Positions 17,439-25,727 of a stretch of 40,999 nt of DNA are shown piece by piece. Below the pieces are notes generated by a model that had not been told where the DNA came from, ran no database searches, and was given only the letters and a program-made list of their open reading frames with translations. Both the position numbers and the translations under genes were made by a program. The stretch is taken from positions 1 to 40,999 of the forward strand of contig JALOAD010000014.1 of the NCBI GenBank assembly GCA_023228995.1, read 5' to 3'. The stretch comes from JALOAD01 sp023228995 [NCBI: Candidatus Muiribacterium halophilum] (GTDB lineage Bacteria > Muiribacteriota > Muiribacteriia > Muiribacteriales). Position 1 is the first letter of the stretch; every line of letters starts with the position of its first letter.

Positions 17439-18038
17439 CTATTTGTATATATTTCCATTATTTATATCAAAATCACCATTATTATATGTGGCTGATTTAA
17501 TTTGTGTTGGTTCGAATACAATATATTCTTTAGTTCCTTTAATAGCATATTTATCTGTTTGTCTTTTAGTAAATACTCCACCATCTTTATATTTATTTGA
17601 CGACATTATAGCACCAGCACCAGCACCATCAAAACCATCATAATTAGGATCTATTATTTTAAGATATACTGCATATATATGTCCATTTGGTCCTGCAAAT
17701 TTTTTAGCAAAATCATTAGAATTTGAAAAATAAAGACCACCACCAAATTTACGAGATGGTTTAAAAACTTCAAACTCTTTAATAGTCCCATGATAAACTA
17801 TCTTAGGTTCACCATTTTCATCTACAATCTTACTTGAATTTTCTGGGTCATTTAACCAATCACCAAACCAATTAATAAAATTCTTAGTCCTTACTTGAAG
17901 CCAATTTTTAATATTCAATTTAGTCTTTTTACCATTTGGAGCTTTCATGAAAGTATTATTAGAAATTGCTTTATCTCTAATATCCTGCTCCTCAATAGTT
18001 AAATTATCAAATTCCCTGAATTCTAAGATATGTTTCAT
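17439..18038 (-). CDS. ART-like tagged protein 4
   Basis: The 199-residue protein has the most canonical core of the series: IVYHGTIKEFEVF (H83), KFGGGLYFSNSNDFAKKF (Tyr103 in the YFS motif), HIYAVYLKIIDPNYDG, and KEYIVFEPTQIKSATYNNG, where the Glu of KEYIVFEP could be the third ART residue. The tag is MKHILEFREF. I place the start at 18038, where the tag begins; the frame opens one more ATG upstream at 18047. Its 5' end overlaps the previous gene by about 32 bases. This is the best candidate for an active enzyme. Confidence 0.78.
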   Translation of the reverse strand: MKHILEFREFDNLTIEEQDIRDKAISNNTFMKAPNGKKTKLNIKNWLQVRTKNFINWFGDWLNDPENSSKIVDENGEPKIVYHGTIKEFEVFKPSRKFGGGLYFSNSNDFAKKFAGPNGHIYAVYLKIIDPNYDGFDGAGAGAIMSSNKYKDGGVFTKRQTDKYAIKGTKEYIVFEPTQIKSATYNNGDFDINNGNIYK

Positions 18039-19080
18039 TATTTTCATTTATATTTTCATTATTTATATCAAAATCACCATTATTGACAATTGATTTGATT
18101 TGTTTTGAAGATAAAGCAACATATTGAGTATTTATACCACCTGCTTCATCTTTATCAAATCTAGTATTTTTTATAATGATCCCATCATAACCATCATTTT
18201 TTAAATTATCTAAGTAAATATTTATAGTTTCCTCATTATTTTTCAGTGCCATACCCAATCCACCAGTATTAGCAATTTCAGCATTTTTATCTTCAATTTT
18301 ATATATATCTGTTCTAAATTGCTCATAAGCATCTGAATAAATACAATTATAATATTCATCTTCTAAAGATTTAAGTTTGTTCTTCAGTTCAAATACCATT
18401 TCACCATCTTTAATTGCTTCTTTACTATAAAGTGTTTTATTTTCAAAATAAGATCTATTATTGTTATTTATAGATTTCCCATCCATAGCCAATTGAAAAA
18501 CTTTAATAGTATCATAATCACAAATAGGATTACGAAAACTCCATTGATTATATAATGAATCAATTTCTTTTTCAATTATATCAATTTCTTTTTTTAGTGA
18601 ATTTTTAGCTTCAGTATTATCAGTAGTTTGATATATTTTTGGTGTTTTAATATTCAAGTATACTTCGAATACATTAGTTGTGCCTGAATCACCATACCAA
18701 GTTGAATTAGCAAAGTTTTTAGCAAAGTTTTTAGTTTCACCAAACCAAAAACCAACTCTTGCTACTTTTGTTGATTCACCCAATTTAGATTTATCAAATT
18801 TATCAAATTTATATCTACTACCATGATATACTACTAAAGGTTCTCCATTTTCATCCACAATTTTACTTGCATTTTTTGGATCATTAATCCAATCACCAAA
18901 CCAATTGATAAAATTCTTGGTCCTTACTTGTAACCATTGTTTTGTATTTAATATAGTCTTTTTACCATTTGGTGCTTTCATGAAAGTTCCATTAGATATT
19001 GCTATATCCTTGATTTCTTGTTCTTCTATACTTAAATTATCAAATTCTTTATATTCTAAAATATATTTTAATCTTTTCAT
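18007..19080 (-). CDS. ART-like tagged protein 5 (long form)
   Basis: At 357 residues it is the longest of the series and the first gene of the leftward run. After the tag (MKRLKYILEYKEF), NWFGDWINDP and LVVYHGSRYKFDKF (H86), it has VGFWFGETKNFAKNFA, a helical insertion of roughly 150 residues (SLKKEIDIIEKEIDSLYNQW; KNKLKSLEDEYYNCIY), then GYDGIIIKNTRF, QYVALSSKQIKSI and NNGDFDIN. GYDGiii...yVal(s)..QIKS is the usual C-terminal half of polyvalent ART domains. The insertion probably forms a coiled arm. The divergent promoter candidate at 19083-19098 precedes it. Confidence 0.77.
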   Translation of the reverse strand: MKRLKYILEYKEFDNLSIEEQEIKDIAISNGTFMKAPNGKKTILNTKQWLQVRTKNFINWFGDWINDPKNASKIVDENGEPLVVYHGSRYKFDKFDKSKLGESTKVARVGFWFGETKNFAKNFANSTWYGDSGTTNVFEVYLNIKTPKIYQTTDNTEAKNSLKKEIDIIEKEIDSLYNQWSFRNPICDYDTIKVFQLAMDGKSINNNNRSYFENKTLYSKEAIKDGEMVFELKNKLKSLEDEYYNCIYSDAYEQFRTDIYKIEDKNAEIANTGGLGMALKNNEETINIYLDNLKNDGYDGIIIKNTRFDKDEAGGINTQYVALSSKQIKSIVNNGDFDINNENINENNETYLRIQGI

Positions 19081-19082
19081 AA

Positions 19083-19098
19083 TTAATATATATATTAA
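19083..19098. promoter_or_regulatory. Palindromic TTAATATATATATTAA, divergent promoter candidate
   Basis: A perfect 16-base palindrome sits in the 33-base gap between two divergent genes (starts at 19080 minus and 19114 plus). A symmetric A/T box of this kind could serve both directions. Closely related palindromes occur at 22318-22333 and 39265-39282. Confidence 0.45.
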
Positions 19099-19113
19099 AA
19101 ATAAAAAATAGAA

Positions 19114-19428
19114 ATGAGATTGAAGAAATTTTACGAATATGAGAGTATAGAAATATCTCCAGAAAGAGTTAATAAAATTATAGAAGAATTAAAAGAAATT
19201 GCATCAAATATGGAAGAGAAATCTAAATATACTGAAAAATTATTAAATGAATTAAATAATTATAAAAGTCCATCAAAAACTTCAAATGATCAGATTGATG
19301 ATTCAATTTTATCTTTATATGTAATTAAGAAAAATATATCAGATTCAATAGATAAGGTAGATAACATAGTAAATAATCTAACTAACTATATAGATGAAGG
19401 TAGAAATTTCTTATATAGTGAAAATTAA
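19114..19428 (+). CDS. Small tagged coiled-coil protein
   Basis: The 104-residue protein begins MRLKKFYEYES, a loose version of the tag. It is then almost entirely helical: EISPERVNKIIEELKEIA, MEEKSKYTEKLLNELNNY, and a second helix pair SLYVIKKNISDSIDKVDNIV. It is the only plus-strand gene inside the leftward island. No family is recognised; a small dimeric coil is likely. Confidence 0.65.
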   Translation: MRLKKFYEYESIEISPERVNKIIEELKEIASNMEEKSKYTEKLLNELNNYKSPSKTSNDQIDDSILSLYVIKKNISDSIDKVDNIVNNLTNYIDEGRNFLYSEN

Positions 19429-19429
19429 A

Positions 19430-19457
19430 AAAGAAATTATATTTCTATAATTTCTTT
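19430..19457. terminator. Bidirectional terminator
   Basis: AAAGAAATTATA (19430-19441) pairs exactly with 19446-19457 around TTTC. It lies between convergent genes, and the minus-strand gene's stop lies at its edge. Confidence 0.75.
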
Positions 19458-19995
19458 ATTTATCATCTCTATTTATCATATAAGGTGGTATATTTCCTTT
19501 TATACAAACTGATCTACCATAAACTATACTATCTGCTAATGTATTTCTTATATCATTAGAATCTTCAACATTTCTCTTATTAAATAATTGATCTTTATCA
19601 GGTTTCAATAATCTAATTGGTACATCAACTGTATATACTATACTACCATATGGATTTCCTAATTCACCAAACATTTTAGCAGTACTTTCAAAAGGTGATA
19701 AATATACATAACCAAATGAAGAAGATAAGCTATTTACATTTTTAACACTTGTTTTTTTAATTCCTTGCTCTAATATATTATGATTAGTACTAGTACCATG
19801 ATATAATCTAATTAAAGTATTTGGATTATTTTTTAACCATCTATTCATTTCATTTAAGTCTTTACGAGAAGGTGCATTAGTATATAAAACATCACCAAAT
19901 ATATCCTCTATATGTACTACTTTATTAGTGATATCTAATAGATTATAATCTATTTGTGTATTATAAGCCTCATTAAAATTCTGTAAATATTTCAT
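19456..19995 (-). CDS. ART-like tagged protein 6, separate subfamily
   Basis: After the tag MKYLQNFNEA the 179-residue protein has RLYHGTSTNHNILEQGIKKT (H66), SFGYVYLSPFESTAKMFGE (Y98 region) and GSIVYTVDVPIRLLKPDKDQL. This HGTS...ileqGi...GYvYLs...A-mFg order is the ART fold of the kind shared by RNA 2'-phosphotransferase-like and PARP-like families. It lacks the NWFGDW and IKSATYNNGDFD flanks of copies 1, 3, 4 and 5, so it joined the tag independently. NAD-dependent modification of a host target is plausible; the substrate cannot be told. Confidence 0.65.
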   Translation of the reverse strand: MKYLQNFNEAYNTQIDYNLLDITNKVVHIEDIFGDVLYTNAPSRKDLNEMNRWLKNNPNTLIRLYHGTSTNHNILEQGIKKTSVKNVNSLSSSFGYVYLSPFESTAKMFGELGNPYGSIVYTVDVPIRLLKPDKDQLFNKRNVEDSNDIRNTLADSIVYGRSVCIKGNIPPYMINRDDK

Positions 19996-19997
19996 TT

Positions 19998-20465
19998 TTA
20001 CATTTTTATATTTTTATATGCTTTTAATAAAATATCACGAGTATCTTTTAACCCATCCCATTTATGTTTTTCTTTAATTACATTATTTGGTAATTGATTA
20101 AGCCAATAGTCATCATAAAAATGAAAAGATACCTGACCAAAAGGAAATTCAAAATATAATACTTCATATCCTTTCTCGTCTTCATCTAAATAAACATCTA
20201 TTTTAGCATTTTTAGCAACTTTAACTGCTTTAACTAAATAGAAACTTTTATAATAATAAAGATCATTTTTTATTTGATTATAACTTAAATTATCATTATA
20301 AAGTATTTTTTCAATCTGTTTATAGTGAAGTTCATCTTTATATATGGTTATACCTTTAGCAGCATCTGAATAATTTTGAGCTATTAAGCAATATTTAACA
20401 ACATTCTTAATTTCATCATAATTATAATAATTATCTGATTCATTAAACAATTTTATATATTTCAT
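19998..20465 (-). CDS. Tagged protein, unknown function
   Basis: The 155-residue protein starts with a clear tag, MKYIKLFNES. Helices with many Tyr residues follow (YDEIKNVVKYCLIAQNYSDA), and then a beta segment (EVLYFEFPFGQVSFHFYDDYW). No motif is recognised. It lies 2 bases after the upstream gene's stop and 2 bases before the downstream gene's start codon, clearly in one operon. Confidence 0.7.
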   Translation of the reverse strand: MKYIKLFNESDNYYNYDEIKNVVKYCLIAQNYSDAAKGITIYKDELHYKQIEKILYNDNLSYNQIKNDLYYYKSFYLVKAVKVAKNAKIDVYLDEDEKGYEVLYFEFPFGQVSFHFYDDYWLNQLPNNVIKEKHKWDGLKDTRDILLKAYKNIKM

Positions 20466-20467
20466 TA

Positions 20468-20950
20468 TTATTTTAATGTTTTCAATTTATATAATGTCTT
20501 ATAAATCAATATTAATACTTCATCAACAATACTTAATAAATGTGTGTCATCAGGCAATATACAATTTTTATTATTTTTGATAAAATCAGCTAATTCTATA
20601 AAATAATCTATTTTATCTTTAGATAATGTAATATCAGGATTAATTATATCATAATTTTCAATTATATCATATTGACCTTGATATACTTCAATTAATTCAT
20701 CAATTAATTCTAATATATTATCATAATATTCATTTAATGCCAAATGGGCAACATAAGAACCTTCCCCTTGTATTTGTAAATGATATATATGAGCAACTTC
20801 TCTACTTTCAAATAATTTAGAGAAAAATTTAGCTATATCAGTTTGATATGCTACTTGAGTGATTTGCACATCTTCTATTTGATCTGATTCATCAGATTCT
20901 TTTATTATAATAGGTTTTTTAATAGGTTTGAAATCTGAAAACTTTTTCAT
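20468..20950 (-). CDS. Ferritin/Dps-like helical phage protein (DUF5856-type, tentative)
   Basis: The core of this 160-residue protein reads FFSKLFESREVAHIYHLQ (42-59), GSYVAHLALNEYYDNILELI (64-83) and DELIEVYQGQY. This matches the phage family with FesR-vaHi-HL...aHkALneFYd-i-elvD-l-E-yQG (DUF5856, as I recall). The helical pattern resembles Dps/ferritin four-helix proteins, which bind or protect DNA. The N-terminus MKKFSDFKPI is only weakly tag-like; the stretch before IKESDE could be removed by a protease. A TTTTAATATATA box on the minus strand (20980-20969) precedes it. Confidence 0.6.
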   Translation of the reverse strand: MKKFSDFKPIKKPIIIKESDESDQIEDVQITQVAYQTDIAKFFSKLFESREVAHIYHLQIQGEGSYVAHLALNEYYDNILELIDELIEVYQGQYDIIENYDIINPDITLSKDKIDYFIELADFIKNNKNCILPDDTHLLSIVDEVLILIYKTLYKLKTLK

Positions 20951-20974
20951 ATTGATTGTTTTTATTTGTATATA

Positions 20975-21235
20975 TTAAAATCTAATATCATTATTATTTT
21001 TATTAAAATCACCATTATTATATGTAGCTGATTTAATTTGATTAGGTTCAAATGCAATTATTTCATACAATAATTTATTTATTTTCTTACCATAACCATA
21101 ATCCATTATTCCATCATAGTTATATTTTTCCAATTCTTTAATTTTAACATCATTTTAAATTGCATTATCTTTAATATCTTGTTCTTCAATGCTTAGATCA
21201 TTAAATTCATTATATTCTAAAATATATTTAAGCAT
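20975..21235 (-). pseudogene. Broken ART-like tagged gene with internal deletion and an in-frame stop
   Basis: Read on the minus strand, the 87-codon frame begins MLKYILEYNEFNDLSIEEQD, hits TAA at codon 27, and then continues in the same frame with KELEKYNYDGIMDYGYGKK and FEPNQIKSATYNNGDFNK to a stop. These are the first and last parts of an ART-like gene of the 15.5-19.1 kb type; the whole NWFGDW-YHGT core is missing. The N-terminal part matches copy 1 most closely. The start overlaps the end of the upstream gene (ATGCTTAA). Confidence 0.8.
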
Positions 21236-22109
21236 TATATTCTATTCTTTTTTTCTCAATATCCCAAAAAAACAATATATCACTAACTCTTTCATTAAGA
21301 GCATCAATTACATCTTGTATATCATCATATCCATCAAAACATAGATTATATCTACCAAAAAATCTATGTGATGTTTCATCTTTATTTGTTATTACGAGTG
21401 ATATAAAATCACCTCTTAAAGCTGATTCATCATTATTTCTTGGATTATATGAATGGTTAGATATTCTCATTTGAATATGACCTACTTTTTCATCTTCTAA
21501 ATCATATATATTAATTCTACAATATTTACCTGATGCACAATCACTCCAATCTATTTTAAGTTCATATCCATCAATTTCATAAGTATCAAGCAATCCTTCA
21601 CCTGTTCTAAATCTATCACGTACCATATCATGTAAATTATCAACTTCAACATTAGGTGGATCAAAACTTTTTGATGCAATGATATCATCACTTATTTTAA
21701 TATCTGATGGAAAATCTATTATCTGATACACATCTAATAATTCATCTTCTAAATCATATATCTCACCATTTTTATCTATCCAACCTTCCTTAAAAAATAT
21801 TCTAGTTACCTTAACTGGACTATAACCATCTTTCACATCAGTATAACTACCACATATTTCTAAATCTTTTAATGCAGATTCTAAATTATCAAATATACTA
21901 ATATCTGGATCAGTATTATCATAATAATGCCATTCATTAACATAATTAGGTACATAAACCTTTTCTTGTTTATATTCAACATCATCTGGTTCATAATCAT
22001 CATCAATTCTGATTATACCAGTTTTTATATAACCTTGTTCATCTATTTGTCTATATTTTTTAAGGTTTTCATCCTTATTATACTGATTATATTCTAAAAT
22101 GTATTTCAT
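21228..22109 (-). CDS. Tagged acidic protein, unknown function
   Basis: The 293-residue protein begins MKYILEYNQYNKDENLKKYR, a tag close to that of the ART-like genes. The rest is acidic and beta-rich. It has RIDDDYEPDDVEYKQEKVYV near the N-terminus, a central KVTRIFFKEGWIDKNGEIY stretch, and YELKIDWSDCASGKYCRINI toward the C-terminus. No catalytic pattern is recognised. The downstream broken ART-like gene starts within its last codons, and the upstream small gene ends one base away. Confidence 0.7.
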   Translation of the reverse strand: MKYILEYNQYNKDENLKKYRQIDEQGYIKTGIIRIDDDYEPDDVEYKQEKVYVPNYVNEWHYYDNTDPDISIFDNLESALKDLEICGSYTDVKDGYSPVKVTRIFFKEGWIDKNGEIYDLEDELLDVYQIIDFPSDIKISDDIIASKSFDPPNVEVDNLHDMVRDRFRTGEGLLDTYEIDGYELKIDWSDCASGKYCRINIYDLEDEKVGHIQMRISNHSYNPRNNDESALRGDFISLVITNKDETSHRFFGRYNLCFDGYDDIQDVIDALNERVSDILFFWDIEKKRIEYNA

Positions 22110-22110
22110 A

Positions 22111-22302
22111 TTATTCTTTCAATTTTGCTATATCATTAATAATATAATTACCAGTTGATTCTTCAATTCCTTGTAATATACTATCAGCTAAATATCCAGC
22201 CTCACCTTCATTCTCAGCCTTTACTTCTAATTCAATTTCAGCTTTAATAATGTATGAATTATTTGATTCTATTTTTTCTACAATTTTTGTGAATTTTTTC
22301 AT
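22111..22302 (-). CDS. Small conserved-looking protein, first gene of a leftward operon
   Basis: The 63-residue protein reads MKKFTKIVEKIESNNSYIIK, then AEIELEVKAENEGEAGYLAD and a short C-terminal helix. The pattern of a short charged N-terminus, one beta strand rich in E and V, and GEAGYLAD is one I associate with small phage proteins of unknown role. It starts 16 bases from the palindromic box at 22318-22333, which could drive it and the LRR array in opposite directions. Confidence 0.65.
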   Translation of the reverse strand: MKKFTKIVEKIESNNSYIIKAEIELEVKAENEGEAGYLADSILQGIEESTGNYIINDIAKLKE

Positions 22303-22317
22303 TTGATATATTTTATT

Positions 22318-22333
22318 TTTAATATATATTAAA
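22318..22333. promoter_or_regulatory. Palindromic TTTAATATATATTAAA before the LRR array
   Basis: A perfect 16-base palindrome lies between the leftward operon and the 20-gene array. It is the only sizeable non-coding sequence upstream of the array. If it is a promoter, its start site would fall at or just after the ATG at 22335, which favours the ATG at 22344 as the real start of the first LRR gene. Confidence 0.45.
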
Positions 22334-22343
22334 TATGAAAAAT

Positions 22344-23270
22344 ATGAAATACTTAAAAATGTTTAATGAATCTATAAATAGATCAGATATTGATGCTATT
22401 TGTGAAAAATATAATATTAAAAAATATACTATAAATGATGATGACACCATTGATGTAAATGGTGATGTTGATTTATCCAATAGAAAATTAAAAGTGCTAC
22501 CCTTAAAATTTGGGAAAGTAATAGGTGATTTTAATTGTAGTAATAATGAATTAACCAATTTAATGGGTTCTCCTTATTATGTATTAGGAAATTTTTTATG
22601 TAATAATAACAATCTAATTAGTCTTAAAGGTTCACCAGATAAAATTATTTTAGATTTTAATTGTTCTAATAATAGATTAAAAACCTTAAAATATGTACCT
22701 AAATATATAGGTGTAGATTTTGATTGTTCCAATAATTACATAATAGACTTAAATTATATGCCAGAACATATTGGTTATTGTTTCATTTGTCAATTTAATG
22801 AGTTGACTTCTCTCAATGGATGTCTACAAACCATAGAACATAGTTTTGATTGCAGTCATAATAAACTCACATCATTAGAAGGTGGTCCGACAATAGTTAA
22901 TTATAATTATAATTGTGAATTTAACAAATTGACTTCGTTGAAAGGGGCACCTAAGATATGTGGTAATTTATTTTCATGTAATCATAATAATATAAAATCA
23001 TTAGATTATTACCCAAAACAAATAAGAAATATTAAACATATTGGAAATCCAATAAACCTAATATTAGATTTAATACTTAAATATAATTATGTTGAATATA
23101 CAAAAACTCGGGATGATAAAGATAACATAGATGAATTTATAGATAGAGAAATAATACAACAAGATAAATTATTGGTAAATAGATTAGTAGAATTCTTATA
23201 TGATATAGATAAACCAACAACCAGAGAAGAACTCATAGAGTTATTAAAAAATGATTATGAAATACGATGA
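22344..23270 (+). CDS. LRR array gene 1 (divergent, 7 repeats)
   Basis: This sets the plan for all 20 genes. It has tag MKYLKMFNES, a constant domain to about residue 63 (AICEKYNI, SIDVdGdVdL and LPLKF type motifs), repeats, then a constant C-terminal helical cap (NiDYlPK, FIDREIIQQDKLLVNRLVEF, EELIELLKNDYEIR). The 21-residue repeat is N-x-L-T-S-L-x-G-x-P-x-x-(I/V)-G-G-x-F-x-C-x-x, a short leucine-rich-repeat type like YopM/IpaH, which usually binds proteins. Here the repeats are much less uniform than in genes 2-20 (RLKTLKYVPKYIGVDFDC; YIIDLNYMPEHIGYCFIC), as if outside the exchange that keeps the others alike. Start 22344 rather than 22335 begins the tag and gives 308 residues, which fits 161+21n. 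Confidence 0.8.
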   Translation: MKYLKMFNESINRSDIDAICEKYNIKKYTINDDDTIDVNGDVDLSNRKLKVLPLKFGKVIGDFNCSNNELTNLMGSPYYVLGNFLCNNNNLISLKGSPDKIILDFNCSNNRLKTLKYVPKYIGVDFDCSNNYIIDLNYMPEHIGYCFICQFNELTSLNGCLQTIEHSFDCSHNKLTSLEGGPTIVNYNYNCEFNKLTSLKGAPKICGNLFSCNHNNIKSLDYYPKQIRNIKHIGNPINLILDLILKYNYVEYTKTRDDKDNIDEFIDREIIQQDKLLVNRLVEFLYDIDKPTTREELIELLKNDYEIR

Positions 23271-23941
23271 AATATATAAGGACATTTAATGAATCTACAA
23301 ACACCTCAGAAATTGAAGCTATTTGTGAAAAATATTATATTAAAAACTACATAATTAATGAAGATGGTTCTATTGATGTAAATGGAAATGTTAACTTAAA
23401 AAGAAATAATTTAAGAGTGTTACCTTTGAAAATTAGAAATGTTAATGGTAATTTTAATTGTGCTTATAATAAATTAACAAACTTGAATGGTTATCCACAA
23501 CATGTAGATGAAGGTTTTAGTTGTGATAATAACCAATTAACTAATTTAATAAGTGCACCCCAATATGTAGGTGGATATTTCTCTTGTGAAGATAATCAAT
23601 TAACAAGTTTAGAAGGTGCTCCTAAAAGAGTTTATGGTGATTTTTTTTGTAGAAATAATAAACTTAAAAATATAGATTATTTACCTAAAACTTATAAGAA
23701 ATTAGGTATTAACGGAAATCCAATTTCTAAAATATTAGATTTATTTACTAAACCTGATGAATATGGTCGGATATCTAATACAATAGATAAAGAATTAATA
23801 TCTGAATTTATAGATAGAGAAATAATACAACAAGATAAATTATTGGTAAATAGATTAGTAGAATTCTTATATGATATAGATAAACCAAAAACCAGAGAAG
23901 AACTCATAGAGTTATTAAAAAATGATTATGAAATACGATGA
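23267..23941 (+). CDS. LRR array gene 2 (3 repeats)
   Basis: This 224-residue protein has tag class MKYIRTFNEST. It has an unusual N-domain (NGNVNLKRNNLRVLPLKIRN) and partly divergent first repeats (NLNGYPQHVDEGFSC; NLISAPQYVGGYFSC). The third repeat, GAPKRVYGDFFC, recurs in genes 12 and 18. The cap is of the TKPDEYGRISN class with the variant ELISEFIDREI. It is intermediate between divergent gene 1 and the uniform genes. Confidence 0.85.
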   Translation: MKYIRTFNESTNTSEIEAICEKYYIKNYIINEDGSIDVNGNVNLKRNNLRVLPLKIRNVNGNFNCAYNKLTNLNGYPQHVDEGFSCDNNQLTNLISAPQYVGGYFSCEDNQLTSLEGAPKRVYGDFFCRNNKLKNIDYLPKTYKKLGINGNPISKILDLFTKPDEYGRISNTIDKELISEFIDREIIQQDKLLVNRLVEFLYDIDKPKTREELIELLKNDYEIR

Positions 23942-24741
23942 AATATATAAGGACATTTAATGAATCTACGAACACTTCAGAAATTGAAGCTATTTGTGAA
24001 AAATATAATATAAAAAACTACATAATTAATGATGATGGTTCTATTGATGTAGATGGTCATGTTGATTTATATGGAAAAAGTTTAAAAGAGTTACCTTTGA
24101 AATTTAGAAATGTTATTGGGAATTTTTATTGTAGTGATAATAAATTAACATCCTTAGAGGGTGCTCCTCAAAGTATAGGTGGGAATTTTTATTGTATTTC
24201 TAATCAATTAACTTCTTTGGTGGGTTGTCCTCAATATATAGGTGGTGAATTTAATTGTAGTTATAATCAATTAACAACCTTAGAAGGTGCTCCACAAAGT
24301 GTAGGTGGGGATTTTTATTGTATTTCTAATCAATTAACTTCTTTGGTGGGTTGTCCTCAAAGTATAGGTGGGAATTTTGAATGTGCTGCTAATAAATTAA
24401 CATCTTTAGAGGGTAGTCCTAAAAGAGTAGGTGGTGGTTTTTTGTGTTATTCTAATAAACTTAAAAATATAGATTATTTACCAAAATATTATAAAGAATT
24501 ATTTATAGGAGATAATCCAATTTATAAAATAATAAAGTTATTTATAACATCTTATAGGACAGGAACTATATATGATAATAGAGAAAATAAAGATTTAATT
24601 ATGGATTTTATAGATAGAGAAATTATCCAACAAGATAAATTATTAGTAAATAGATTAGTAGAATTCTTAGATGATATAGGAAACCCAAAATCTAAAGAAG
24701 AACTCATAGAGCTATTAAAAAATGATTATGAAATACGATGA
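23938..24741 (+). CDS. LRR array gene 3 (5 repeats)
   Basis: This protein has 267 residues, one more than the 161+21n rule gives. The cap carries a one-residue insertion in GTIYDNRENKDL, shared only with gene 10. The repeats contain a two-unit duplication: FYCISNQLTSLVGCPQ occurs twice, 42 residues apart. The N-class is MKYIRTFNESTNTSEIEA with VDLYGKSLKELPLKF. Confidence 0.88.
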   Translation: MKYIRTFNESTNTSEIEAICEKYNIKNYIINDDGSIDVDGHVDLYGKSLKELPLKFRNVIGNFYCSDNKLTSLEGAPQSIGGNFYCISNQLTSLVGCPQYIGGEFNCSYNQLTTLEGAPQSVGGDFYCISNQLTSLVGCPQSIGGNFECAANKLTSLEGSPKRVGGGFLCYSNKLKNIDYLPKYYKELFIGDNPIYKIIKLFITSYRTGTIYDNRENKDLIMDFIDREIIQQDKLLVNRLVEFLDDIGNPKSKEELIELLKNDYEIR

Positions 24742-25727
24742 AATACTTAAAAAATTTTAATGAAAATATAAATACAACTGAGATTGATTCTATTTGTGAA
24801 AAATATAATATAACTAATTATACTATAAATGATAATGGTTCTATTGATGTAGATGGTGAAGTTGATTTATATAATAAAAAATTAAAAGTATTACCTTTGA
24901 AATTTAGAAATGTTATTGGTAATTTTAAATGTAGTTATAATAAACTAACATCATTAAAAGGTAGTCCTCAAACTGTAGGTGGGGATTTTTATTGTAGTAG
25001 TAATCAATTAACATCCTTAGAGGGTGCTCCTCAAAGTATAGGTGGGAATTTTAATTGTTATAAATGTCAATTAATCACCTTAGAGGGTGCTCCACATACT
25101 ATAGGTGGGGATTTTGATTGTAATGATAATCAATTAATATCCTTAGAGGGTGCTCCCCAAAGAGTAGGTGGTGTTTTTTCTTGTTATGATAATCAATTAA
25201 CATCATTAGAGGGTAGTCCTCAAAGTGTAGGTAGGGGATTTTATTGTAGTGGTAATCAATTAACCTCCTTAGAAGGTGCTCCCCAAAGAGTAGGTGGTGG
25301 TTTTTCTTGTATTTCTAATCATTTAACATCTTTAGAGGGTGGTCCTCAAAATATAGGTGGGATTTTTAATTGTAGTGGTAATCAGTTAACTTCTTTAGTA
25401 GGTGGTCCTAAAAGAGTAGGTGGTGGTTTTTTGTGTTATTCTAATAAACTTAAAAATATAGATTATTTACCAAAATATTATAAAGAATTAGATATATCTA
25501 ATAATCCAATTTCTAAAATAATAGATTTATTTACTAAACCTGATGAATATGGTCTGATATCTAATAGAGAAGATAATGAATTAATTATGGATTTTATAGA
25601 TAGAGAAATGATACAACAAGATATACTATTAGTTAATAGATTAGTAGAATTCTTATATGATATAGATAAACCAAAAATCAGAGAAGAACTCATAGAGTTA
25701 TTAAAAAATGATTATAAAATACGATGA
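24738..25727 (+). CDS. LRR array gene 4 (8 repeats)
   Basis: This 329-residue protein has N-class MKYLKNFNENINTTEIDSIC with the NITNYTIND variant. It carries the rare cassette CYKCQLITLEGAPHTIGG (near 25056-25110), in which the usual Asn before the Gln is Cys; genes 13 and 20 carry it too. Cap class is TKPDEYGLISNREDNEL with REMIQQDILLVN, as in genes 14 and 17. It ends NDYKIR. Confidence 0.9.
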   Translation: MKYLKNFNENINTTEIDSICEKYNITNYTINDNGSIDVDGEVDLYNKKLKVLPLKFRNVIGNFKCSYNKLTSLKGSPQTVGGDFYCSSNQLTSLEGAPQSIGGNFNCYKCQLITLEGAPHTIGGDFDCNDNQLISLEGAPQRVGGVFSCYDNQLTSLEGSPQSVGRGFYCSGNQLTSLEGAPQRVGGGFSCISNHLTSLEGGPQNIGGIFNCSGNQLTSLVGGPKRVGGGFLCYSNKLKNIDYLPKYYKELDISNNPISKIIDLFTKPDEYGLISNREDNELIMDFIDREMIQQDILLVNRLVEFLYDIDKPKIREELIELLKNDYKIR

